5,160 bases of DNA from assembly GCA_947258805.1 (NCBI GenBank), contig CAMYJV010000168.1:3526-8685 (forward strand), written 5' to 3'. This document shows positions 1-5,160 of the stretch, piece after piece. A program made the translations under genes and the position numbers. Position 1 is the first letter of the stretch. Every line of letters begins with the position of its first letter. The stretch is from an uncultured Gammaproteobacteria bacterium. GTDB taxonomy: Bacteria; Pseudomonadota; Gammaproteobacteria; GCA-2729495. The notes under the pieces are model-generated. The model was not told the DNA's origin, made no database searches, and saw nothing but the letters and a program-made list of their open reading frames with translations.

Positions 1-1
1 C

Positions 2-1054
2 GACAGCTTTCGCGGCCTGTTCGACGCGGACGTATCCGACGCCGACCGGTCGCGTCCCTACCCTTATTTTCTCGCCGCGCCGCTGGCGACAGATCTGCAG
101 GCCCTGGGCGACCCCGCGGGCTGGCGCGCGGAGTGGAAGTGGGACGGCATTCGCGGTCAGCTGGTGCGCCGGGGCGGCGAGACCTGGCTGTGGTCCCGCG
201 GTGAAGAGCTGATCACCGCCCAGTATCCGGAGATCACTGCCGCCGCCGCCGCGCTGCCGGACGGTACCGTGCTGGATGGCGAGATCCTGGCCTGGCGCGA
301 TGGCGCGCCGCTGCCGTTTGCCGAGCTGCAGCGGCGCATCGGCCGCAAGCGGGTGGGCGCCAGGATGCTCGCCGACGTGCCCTGCGCCTTCATGGCCTAC
401 GACCAGCTGGAAGCCGGTGGCAGGGATGTCCGCGCGCTGTCCCTGCAGGAGCGCCGCCGGCTGCTGGAAGATACCTTAGTCGGGCTGTCGGCGGGGCTGT
501 CGGCGACGCTGCCGTGCTCGCCGCTGCTGGATTTCGATGCCTGGGATGACTTGGGACGTCAGCGCGACGAGAGCCGCACCCGCCGAGTGGAAGGGCTGAT
601 GCTCAAGCGGGTGGACAGCCCCTACCGGGTGGGCCGCGTACGCGGCGACTGGTGGAAGTGGAAGGTTGCGCCCCTGGAGATGGACGCGGTGCTCATCTAC
701 GCCCAGCCGGGCCACGGTCGGCGGGCCAGCCTGTTTACGGATTACACCTTTGCCGTGTGGAGCGACGACGGCGAGCTGGTGCCGGTGGCGAAAGCCTACA
801 GCGGTCTGGACGATGCGGAGATTCGCGAGCTGGATCGCTGGATCCGCCGCAATACCATAGACAAATTCGGGCCGGTGCGGGCCGTCGAGCCCACCCACGT
901 GTTCGAGCTGCATTTCGAGAATGTGGCCCCTTCCGCCCGACACAAGTCGGGCATCGCCGTGCGGTTTCCGCGCATCGCCCGCTGGCGCCGGGAGATGACG
1001 CCGGCTGATGCCGACGCGCTGGTTCATCTCAAGTCGCTGATCGCGGGCGGCTGA
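2..1054 (+). CDS. ATP-dependent DNA ligase, PP_1105-like (3' part)
   Basis: This enzyme seals nicks in DNA using ATP through an enzyme-AMP intermediate and acts in the cytoplasm, probably in repair. The frame is open from base 2, so the gene begins outside the window; 350 residues are visible. Nucleotidyltransferase motifs appear in order. Motif I is EWKWDGIRGQ with the catalytic lysine at visible residue 46 (codon 137-139). SRGEE is at 65-69, DGEILAW (motif III) has its Glu at 94, and FMAYD (IIIa) is at 130-134. EGLMLK (motif IV) has its Lys at 202, and WWKWK (motif V) is at 217-221. The C-terminal OB-fold part carries HKSGIAVRFPR at 314-324. PYPYFLAAPL before motif I and the overall pattern match, from memory, the bacterial ligases that travel with an exonuclease, a DEXH helicase and a metallophosphatase. 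Family members are roughly 530-560 residues long, so about 200 are missing on the left. No partner gene lies downstream. The first in-frame start codon (GTG at 164) lies after the catalytic lysine and is not the real start. Confidence 0.94.
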   Translation, partial: DSFRGLFDADVSDADRSRPYPYFLAAPLATDLQALGDPAGWRAEWKWDGIRGQLVRRGGETWLWSRGEELITAQYPEITAAAAALPDGTVLDGEILAWRDGAPLPFAELQRRIGRKRVGARMLADVPCAFMAYDQLEAGGRDVRALSLQERRRLLEDTLVGLSAGLSATLPCSPLLDFDAWDDLGRQRDESRTRRVEGLMLKRVDSPYRVGRVRGDWWKWKVAPLEMDAVLIYAQPGHGRRASLFTDYTFAVWSDDGELVPVAKAYSGLDDAEIRELDRWIRRNTIDKFGPVRAVEPTHVFELHFENVAPSARHKSGIAVRFPRIARWRREMTPADADALVHLKSLIAGG

Positions 1055-1071
1055 TCCGGATACGGCTCGGG

Positions 1072-1077
1072 TATAGT
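1072..1077 (+). promoter_or_regulatory. Possible sigma70 -10 box before the synthetase gene
   Basis: TATAGT matches the TATAAT consensus at five of six bases. It lies in the 58-base gap between the ligase stop and the synthetase start. Transcription starting about 7 bases downstream would give a leader of roughly 28 bases containing the Shine-Dalgarno sequence. No good -35 hexamer is visible: CTGATC at 1051-1056 is 15 bases upstream and fits poorly, and there is no extended -10 TG. The call rests on one hexamer and the sensible geometry. Confidence 0.33.
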
Positions 1078-1101
1078 GGCCGCTTGGTTCACGGGTCGAT
1101 C

Positions 1102-1109
1102 GGGAGGAG
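1102..1109 (+). promoter_or_regulatory. Strong Shine-Dalgarno site of the synthetase gene
   Basis: GGGAGGAG lies just upstream of the ATG at 1113, with five bases between its GGAGG core and the start codon. It fixes the translation start and contrasts with the next gene downstream, which has no such site. Confidence 0.75.
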
Positions 1110-1112
1110 CGC

Positions 1113-2729
1113 ATGGCCTTTGCATGGAACTACGGGGACATTCTGGATGCGGTGGCGGAGATCACGCCGGATGATCGCCCGGCGCTTATTCACGGCGACC
1201 GCGTCATCCCCTTCGGGGCGTTCGCCCGCCGCAGCAACAATCTGGCGGCGAACCTGCTCCGGGCCGGCGCGCGCCCGGGTGACCAGATCGCCTTCTACCT
1301 GCGTAACTGCCCCGAATACAGCGAGGGCATCGCCGCCGGATTCAAGGCCCGGCTGACCCACGTCAACGTCAACTATCGCTATGTCGATCACGAGCTCATC
1401 TATCTGCTCGACAACTCGGATGCCAGCGTGGTGATCTACGGCGCCGAGTTCGCCGGTCACGTGGCCGCCATTCGCGATCAGCTGCCCAGGGTCACCCAGT
1501 GGGTGGAGGTCAGCGACGGCTATGCGGGGGGTGAAAACCCGATTCCATACCAGTATCTGGTTGCCCAGGGCGATGGCGCGCCCCTGGACATCCAGCGGTC
1601 CGGCGACGACCTGCTGTTCCTCTACACCGGCGGCACCACGGGCATGCCCAAGGGCGTGATGTGGCGTCACGACGATCTTTGGCGCGTAACCGGTGCCGGC
1701 GGCAACCCGCGCCTGGGTCAGCCGCCGTCTGAAGATCTCGATGCTTACATCCAGCGGCTGCAGCAGGAACAGCCACCGGTCAACCTGCCGCTGCCGCCCA
1801 TCATGCACGGCACCGGGCTGCTGTCGGCGGTGGGCGCGATGGCCCGGGGCGGCACCTGCGTCACCCTGGCCGGGCGCAGCTTCGATGCCGAAGAAGCGCT
1901 GGATGCCATACAGCGGCACCGGGTGACCGCCACCACCATCGTCGGCGATGCCTTCGCCCGGCCTTTGGTGGAAACCCTGGATGCCCATCCCGGGCGCTGG
2001 GACATCTCCTCGCTGCAGAACATCAACTCCTCCGGCGTCATGTGGACCCGGGCGGTGAAGGCGGGCCTGCTGCGCCACAACGAAAACCTGGCGCTGGTGG
2101 ACGGCTTCTCGTCCTCCGAAGCCATCGGCCTCGGCAGCTCGGTGATGACAAAGGACGAGATCATCGAGGTGGCGTCCTTCACCCTGGGCCCGCACTGCAA
2201 GGTCTTCACCGAGGACCATCGCGAAGTGCAGCCGGGCTCCGGCGAGGCAGGCATGGTGGCGGTCACCGGCAACCTGCCCGTGGGCTATTACAAGGACGAT
2301 GAGAAAACGGCGAAAACGTTCCCGGTCATCGACGGCGTGCGCTGGTCGATCCCCGGCGACTGGGTCCAGGTGGAAGCGGACGGTTCGTTGACCCTGCTGG
2401 GCCGCGGCAGCAACTGCATCAACACCGCGGGGGAGAAGGTGTATCCCGAAGAGGTGGAGGAGGCGCTGAAGCACCACGAGGCGGTGGCCGATGCGCTGGT
2501 GGTGGGCGTGCCGGACGAGCGCTGGGGCCAGGCCATCACCGCGGTGGTGAAGCTGCATCCGGGCCATGAGTTGGAAGAGCTCGAGCTGCGCGACTTCGTG
2601 CGCGGTCGGCTGGCAGGCTACAAGGTGCCCAAACGCGTCCTGTCCCGGGACGATCTGGAGCGCGCGCCCAACGGCAAGGCCAACTACGCCCTGATCCGCG
2701 ATTACGCGCTGCAGGCGCTCTCGGGCTAA
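1113..2729 (+). CDS. Acyl-CoA synthetase, FadD19-like (ANL superfamily)
   Basis: Activates a carboxylic acid with ATP to an acyl-adenylate and transfers it to CoA; cytoplasmic or membrane-peripheral. The 538 residues form a complete ANL enzyme. The phosphate-binding motif YTGGTTGMPKG is at about 171-181, followed by the FadD19-type VMWRHDD. SSSEAIG is at 333-339 with Glu336, GDW has Asp416, and GRGSNCINTAGEKVYPEE begins at 430. The catalytic A10 lysine is Lys522 in PNGKANY. Compared from memory with mycobacterial FadD19 (sterol side-chain CoA ligase), the P-loop region and the stretch from PVGYYKDDEKTAKTF to VVGVPDERWGQ are very similar. At the hinge before the C-terminal subdomain, where many ANL enzymes have Asp-Asp, this protein has Ser433-Asn434; FadD19 also lacks the aspartates there. 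The substrate cannot be read from sequence: sterol-derived, branched and long-chain acids are all possible. A flavoprotein gene follows 9 bases later. The ATG follows a strong Shine-Dalgarno sequence. Confidence 0.93.
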   Translation: MAFAWNYGDILDAVAEITPDDRPALIHGDRVIPFGAFARRSNNLAANLLRAGARPGDQIAFYLRNCPEYSEGIAAGFKARLTHVNVNYRYVDHELIYLLDNSDASVVIYGAEFAGHVAAIRDQLPRVTQWVEVSDGYAGGENPIPYQYLVAQGDGAPLDIQRSGDDLLFLYTGGTTGMPKGVMWRHDDLWRVTGAGGNPRLGQPPSEDLDAYIQRLQQEQPPVNLPLPPIMHGTGLLSAVGAMARGGTCVTLAGRSFDAEEALDAIQRHRVTATTIVGDAFARPLVETLDAHPGRWDISSLQNINSSGVMWTRAVKAGLLRHNENLALVDGFSSSEAIGLGSSVMTKDEIIEVASFTLGPHCKVFTEDHREVQPGSGEAGMVAVTGNLPVGYYKDDEKTAKTFPVIDGVRWSIPGDWVQVEADGSLTLLGRGSNCINTAGEKVYPEEVEEALKHHEAVADALVVGVPDERWGQAITAVVKLHPGHELEELELRDFVRGRLAGYKVPKRVLSRDDLERAPNGKANYALIRDYALQALSG

Positions 2730-2732
2730 AAT
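2727..2732 (+). promoter_or_regulatory. Possible internal -10 box for a leaderless flavoprotein mRNA
   Basis: TAAAAT overlaps the synthetase stop codon and matches TATAAT at five of six bases. Seven bases after its last base is the A of the flavoprotein ATG, a normal distance for transcription initiation, so a transcript from here would be leaderless. No -35 hexamer or extended -10 is visible, and the AT-rich stop codon makes a chance match likely. Translational coupling to the synthetase is the simpler explanation for the start. Confidence 0.18.
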
Positions 2733-2738
2733 AACCGT

Positions 2739-4346
2739 ATGAACGACGCCACAAGTACCACAGACAACAACATCGCTGCCCAGAGCATCGCCCCCCAGAA
2801 GATCTCTCCACAGAAGATTGTCATAGTCGGCTCCGGCATGTGCGGCATGACCACGGCGCTGGCCCTGGCCAGCAAGGGGCACCGGGTGACCATTTTCGAA
2901 CGCGATGCCCGCCCGCCGGACGGTGACGCGGATGACGCGTTCTTCCGCTGGCAGCGACTGGGCGCTGCTCAGTTCCGCCATCCCCACGCGTTCCTGGGAT
3001 TGATGTGCAACCTCATCCAGGACAACTACCCGGAGCTCATGGAGCGTCTGTACGAGGCGGGCGCGCGGCGGGTGGATTTTTCCGACATGCTGCCGGCCGA
3101 GCTGCAGGATGCCTACGTACCGGTCCCCGGGGACGAGAAGTTGTGGGTGCTGCTGTGCCGCCGCGCGACGCTGGAGACCGTGATCCGACGTTACGTGGAA
3201 ACCATGTCCAACGTCGAGATCCGTAACCGCTGCCACGTGGTTGGGCTTGTTACCAAGGAAAGCGCAGGGGTCCCGGTAGTTACCGGGCTGCGCGTTCGCC
3301 AGCGCGGCGACGCCGCAGAAGACTCGAAGAGCGCCGGGCCCGAGCAGACCGTTACCGCCGATCTGGTGGTGGACGCCAGCGGTCGCAGCAGCCGCTTCCC
3401 CACCTGGTTGAAGGCCTTGGGCGGCGAGGGGCGGGAGGTGCGCGAGGTGCGCGAAGAAAAAAGTTGCGCCGAGATCGTTTACTACACCCGCCATTACCGG
3501 CTGAAGCCGGGGGAGGAAGAGCCGCCGCGGGGGGAGAACCGGGGTGCCGGCGATTTCGGCTTTCTGAAGTACGGGGTCTTTCCCGGCGACAACGGCCACT
3601 TTGCCATCATTCTGTGCGTGCCGGTGAAAGAAACCCGGCTGCGGGAAGCGCTGAAGGACTCGGCTCTGTTCGACCGCATCTGCCTGAGCATTCCCGGGCT
3701 GCAGCCCTGGCTGGCAGGTGGCCGCAGCGAGCCCACCACGGATTCTTTCGGCATCGGCGACATTCAGGCGGTGTGGCGTCACTTCGTCGCCGACGGTGAG
3801 CCGCTGGCCTTGAATTTTTTCGCCGTGGGCGACGCCGCCGTGCGCACCAACCCCCTGTACGGTCGGGGCTGCAGCACCGGCATCCTGCACGCCCACATAC
3901 TGGCCGACGTGCTGGAGCAGGAGTCGGAGCCCCGGGCCCGGGCGCTGGCGTTCGACGCGCGCACGGAAGCGGACCTGCGGCCGATCTATGACGCCAGCCT
4001 GCGTGAGGATCAGAGCGGCATCCGCCGCGCCGAGGCGCTGATGCAGGGCCTGCTGCTGGACAAGCCGGATTCCTTCAAGAGGTGGTTCGGCCTGGCTTTC
4101 GGTGATGCCCTGGCCGCTGCCGCCCGGGAGCGCATTCACGTCATGCGCGGCCTGCTGCGTACCTTCCACCTGCTGGAGAAGCCGGGTGATTTCCTTAAGG
4201 ACCGGCGCATCCGCCTCACCGTGCTGGCATTCATGCTGCGCGGGCGCAAACGCAACGCTGCCCGCCGGCTGCAGAAGGGGCCGAACCGGGACGAGATGCT
4301 GAGCCTGGTGTCGCCGGAGGGCGCTCAGAGCTCCACGGACTCATAG
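2739..4346 (+). CDS. FAD-dependent oxidoreductase / monooxygenase-like flavoprotein
   Basis: A 535-residue flavoprotein of the p-hydroxybenzoate hydroxylase fold group, which includes monooxygenases, epoxidases, halogenases and geranylgeranyl reductases. The Rossmann FAD motif is KIVIVGSGMCG, with GxGxxG at 31-36 and the ribose-binding acid at Glu54. QFRHPHAF at 78-85 resembles the Q-x-R-H-x-H stretch of epoxidase-like members. A DASGRSSR motif is at 212-219, and the second FAD motif AVGDAA has Asp365, followed by NPLYGRG. The WxWxIP halogenase signature was not seen. The C-terminal ~110 residues are rich in Arg and Lys and could contact membrane or a partner. The ATG is the only possible start: no start codon lies between the upstream in-frame stop (2727) and the FAD fold. 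No Shine-Dalgarno sequence precedes it, so expression probably depends on coupling to the synthetase 9 bases upstream. A 25-residue polar leader with a repeated PQKI precedes the fold; EVR is duplicated by a 9-base tandem repeat at 3435-3452. Substrate and reaction type are unknown. Confidence 0.88.
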   Translation: MNDATSTTDNNIAAQSIAPQKISPQKIVIVGSGMCGMTTALALASKGHRVTIFERDARPPDGDADDAFFRWQRLGAAQFRHPHAFLGLMCNLIQDNYPELMERLYEAGARRVDFSDMLPAELQDAYVPVPGDEKLWVLLCRRATLETVIRRYVETMSNVEIRNRCHVVGLVTKESAGVPVVTGLRVRQRGDAAEDSKSAGPEQTVTADLVVDASGRSSRFPTWLKALGGEGREVREVREEKSCAEIVYYTRHYRLKPGEEEPPRGENRGAGDFGFLKYGVFPGDNGHFAIILCVPVKETRLREALKDSALFDRICLSIPGLQPWLAGGRSEPTTDSFGIGDIQAVWRHFVADGEPLALNFFAVGDAAVRTNPLYGRGCSTGILHAHILADVLEQESEPRARALAFDARTEADLRPIYDASLREDQSGIRRAEALMQGLLLDKPDSFKRWFGLAFGDALAAAARERIHVMRGLLRTFHLLEKPGDFLKDRRIRLTVLAFMLRGRKRNAARRLQKGPNRDEMLSLVSPEGAQSSTDS

Positions 4347-4816
4347 GGCAGGTAGCCCTCGTCCAGCAGGCGGCGGATCTCTTCCGGCGCGTAGGGCACG
4401 GTGTCCACGAAGGGCGGCAGGTCGGACTTGTCGATGCCGTTGGCCGCCATCCAGGTTTCGCACATACGCAGGTCGATGAGGTCATCGGCTTTCAGGCGTG
4501 CCGCCCGATCCACCAGCGGTGACATCGCCGCTTTGCCCTGGCGGGTGAAGGTCAGGGCCTCCGAACCGTGCAGCACGATGACCACCGGCTCATCGATGGC
4601 GATGGATTCCGCCCTGGCGGCTTCCAGGGTGTCGAACAGGTTGACCAGATCTTCTTCGCCCAGCGGCGAGACCTCCAGATAGACGGGCGCTGTATCCAGC
4701 AGGGGCGCTACCGCCGCCTGCGCGTCACGGGTGAGGTCGGGGAGGGTGGCGATGCAGAGGGCGACGACGATCCGCCAGCGGCGCTTCGGGGATTGAGAAG
4801 CTCGATAAAAGTTCAT
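4325..4816 (-). CDS. Exported DsrE-family protein
   Basis: A 163-residue protein with an apparent signal peptide. It has a basic start (KRRWR at 11-15), a short hydrophobic core IVVALCIATL (16-25) and an AQA cleavage site at 32-34. The mature part looks like the DsrE/DsrF-like fold (sulfur-relay and related proteins). It has a first strand VYLEV (45-49), VVIVLHGSEAL (78-88), then LKADDLIDLRMCETWM with Cys119, GIDKSDLPPF, a VP motif at 140-141, and GYLPYE near the end. Cys119 is the only cysteine in the mature protein and sits where the family's conserved cysteine is expected. A role in binding or passing sulfur in the periplasm is possible, but many DsrE-like proteins have no known function. 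The ATG at 4816 gives the best signal peptide; an upstream ATG at 4852 would bury it behind 12 residues. Neither has a clear Shine-Dalgarno sequence. The arginine pair does not fit a Tat motif well. The gene converges on the flavoprotein with a 22-base overlap of the 3' ends. Confidence 0.8.
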   Translation of the reverse strand: MNFYRASQSPKRRWRIVVALCIATLPDLTRDAQAAVAPLLDTAPVYLEVSPLGEEDLVNLFDTLEAARAESIAIDEPVVIVLHGSEALTFTRQGKAAMSPLVDRAARLKADDLIDLRMCETWMAANGIDKSDLPPFVDTVPYAPEEIRRLLDEGYLPYESVEL

Positions 4817-5003
4817 TGATGTCAATAGCTTATTGGCACAATCTTCGAACATAGTAATTACAAATCGGGGTTCGCACCAGAGCCCGTTCGCCCATACTCC
4901 GTGTTCAACAGTCCGATTGCACGGGGCGGGGAGGGAGCCTCTGGCAAACACCATGCGATCGGAGATCTCATAACAATCCATCGCTGCTGCGGGAGGCCGG
5001 CAC
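4817..5003. other. Divergent intergenic region between the DsrE-like and lipoprotein genes
   Basis: This 187-base region must hold the upstream signals of both divergent genes. The half next to the DsrE gene (about 4801-4870, which includes the first codons of that gene) is clearly AT-rich against a GC-rich background, as expected of promoter DNA. Candidate elements are weak. On the plus strand TTGGCA (4833-4838) is followed after 16 bases by TAATTA. On the minus strand TACTAT (4854-4849) has no good -35. ATTGATGTCAAT (4815-4826) is a short inverted repeat overlapping the DsrE start codon. Three G-runs lie at 4923-4934, too few for a standard quadruplex. No convincing promoter or riboswitch can be named. 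Confidence 0.5.
4991..4996 (+). promoter_or_regulatory. Shine-Dalgarno site of the lipoprotein gene
   Basis: GGGAGG lies seven bases before the GTG at 5004. An in-frame TAA at 4971-4973 and the absence of other start codons in between make GTG 5004 the furthest-upstream possible start. This site therefore decides the start of a gene that has too little sequence in the window to be seen by length alone. Confidence 0.65.
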
Positions 5004-5160
5004 GTGAGAACGGTTACACGCGCCGGCGTCGCGCTATTGATGGCTCTTTCCCTGGGCGCCTGCGGGGGCGGTGGCGGTAGCGGGAGCGATCCCGTCAATC
5101 CCCCACCAGCCAACGCCGCACCGACCGCGGTGCTGGACGGCTTGCCCCTACAGGGCAAAG
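5004..5160 (+). CDS. Lipoprotein, 5' fragment, possible Ig-like/PKD start
   Basis: The first 52 codons of a gene that runs off the right edge. The product starts MRTVTRAGVALLMALSLGAC: two arginines, a hydrophobic stretch, and a lipobox LGAC with the lipidated cysteine at residue 20 (codon 5061-5063). This is a typical signal for processing by lipoprotein signal peptidase. Residue +2 is Gly, so outer-membrane sorting is expected. After the cysteine comes a Gly/Ser linker, a proline-rich spacer, then NAAPTAVLDGLPLQGK. That phrase resembles the beginning of PKD or other Ig-like repeats of surface proteins (N-x-x-P-x-A), which is inference from a few residues. Two CTA leucine codons occur in this short stretch, whereas none appear in the synthetase and flavoprotein genes, so codon use may differ. 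The function of the full protein is unknown. The start is supported by a GGGAGG site seven bases upstream. Confidence 0.82.
   Translation, partial: MRTVTRAGVALLMALSLGACGGGGGSGSDPVNPPPANAAPTAVLDGLPLQGK

Noticed and set aside
476..1114. A 212-codon antisense open frame within the ligase gene.
   Set aside because: Codon-aligned shadow of the ligase reading frame; it ends where the ligase uses a single TTA leucine codon.
3457..3463. AAAAAAG, the sequence of a dnaX-type slippery heptamer, with an open frame in another phase beyond it.
   Set aside because: The heptamer is out of phase with the flavoprotein codons (GAA AAA AGT), so tandem -1 slippage does not fit. The main frame continues with intact FAD motifs, and the alternative frame gives an Arg/Gly-rich shadow peptide.
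1089..4169. A stop-free antisense frame of 1,026 codons spanning the synthetase and flavoprotein genes.
   Set aside because: Its codons line up exactly with the sense codons of both genes, which share one frame. It stays open because TTA, CTA and TCA, the reverse complements of stops, are avoided in this GC-rich DNA. The translation shows no recognisable domain, and the sense genes carry clear motifs.
4345..4359. Hairpin AGGGC-AGGTA-GCCCT right after the flavoprotein stop as a terminator.
   Set aside because: The stem has only five pairs, no T-run follows, and it lies inside the DsrE coding sequence.
4815..4826. ATTGATGTCAAT as an FNR/ANR-type operator.
   Set aside because: FNR-type sites need TTGAT-N4-ATCAA; here the half-sites are only two bases apart. 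A repeat this short is expected by chance several times in 5 kb.
4833..4850. TTGGCAC as the -24 element of a sigma54 promoter.
   Set aside because: The required -12 GC element (TTGCA/T) is absent at the correct spacing; TCGAA is found there instead.
4923..4934. G-quadruplex in the intergenic region.
   Set aside because: Only three G-runs are present; a fourth run of three or more within normal loop length is missing.
4817..5158. Extension of the DsrE gene's open frame upstream to the right edge of the window.
   Set aside because: It would place 114 low-complexity residues before a good signal peptide and would overlap the start of the lipoprotein gene on the other strand.

Overview
The window is GC-rich chromosomal DNA with strong codon bias: no TTA, CTA or TCA codon occurs in more than 1,000 consecutive codons of the two central genes. 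The gene types suggest a GC-rich proteobacterium, probably a gammaproteobacterium. These are an ATP-dependent repair ligase of the Pseudomonas PP_1105 type, a FadD19-like acyl-CoA synthetase, a DsrE-family protein and a lipoprotein with a classical lipobox. The lineage is inferred from family distribution only. No RNA gene, mobile element, CRISPR array or integrase was seen.

Layout. (1) Positions 2-1054, plus strand: the last 350 codons of an ATP-dependent DNA ligase that enters from the left edge, with its catalytic lysine inside the window. (2) Positions 1113-2729, plus strand: an intact acyl-CoA synthetase with a strong Shine-Dalgarno sequence and a possible promoter -10 box in the 58-base gap after the ligase. 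(3) Positions 2739-4346, plus strand: an intact FAD-dependent oxidoreductase starting 9 bases after the synthetase stop, with no Shine-Dalgarno sequence. (4) Positions 4325-4816, minus strand: a small exported DsrE-family protein whose 3' end overlaps that of the oxidoreductase by 22 bases. (5) Positions 4817-5003: a divergent intergenic region, AT-rich on the side of the DsrE gene. (6) Position 5004 to the right edge, plus strand: the first 52 codons of a GTG-started lipoprotein gene that runs off the window.

How the genes may work together. The synthetase and oxidoreductase form a tight same-strand pair. A reasonable inference is that one activates a carboxylic acid (fatty acid, sterol side chain or similar) to its CoA thioester, and the flavoprotein oxidises, epoxidises or reduces that substrate or a related lipid. 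The pair is the part of the window most likely to represent an uncharacterised pathway. The ligase belongs to DNA repair and looks functionally separate. The DsrE-like protein and the lipoprotein diverge from a shared upstream region, and both are predicted to act outside the cytoplasm.

Nothing here is clearly a new kind of system. The points most worth checking are the synthetase/flavoprotein pair, the flavoprotein's unusual translation start, the exported DsrE protein, and the lipoprotein start, which is easily missed because a spurious antisense frame covers it.
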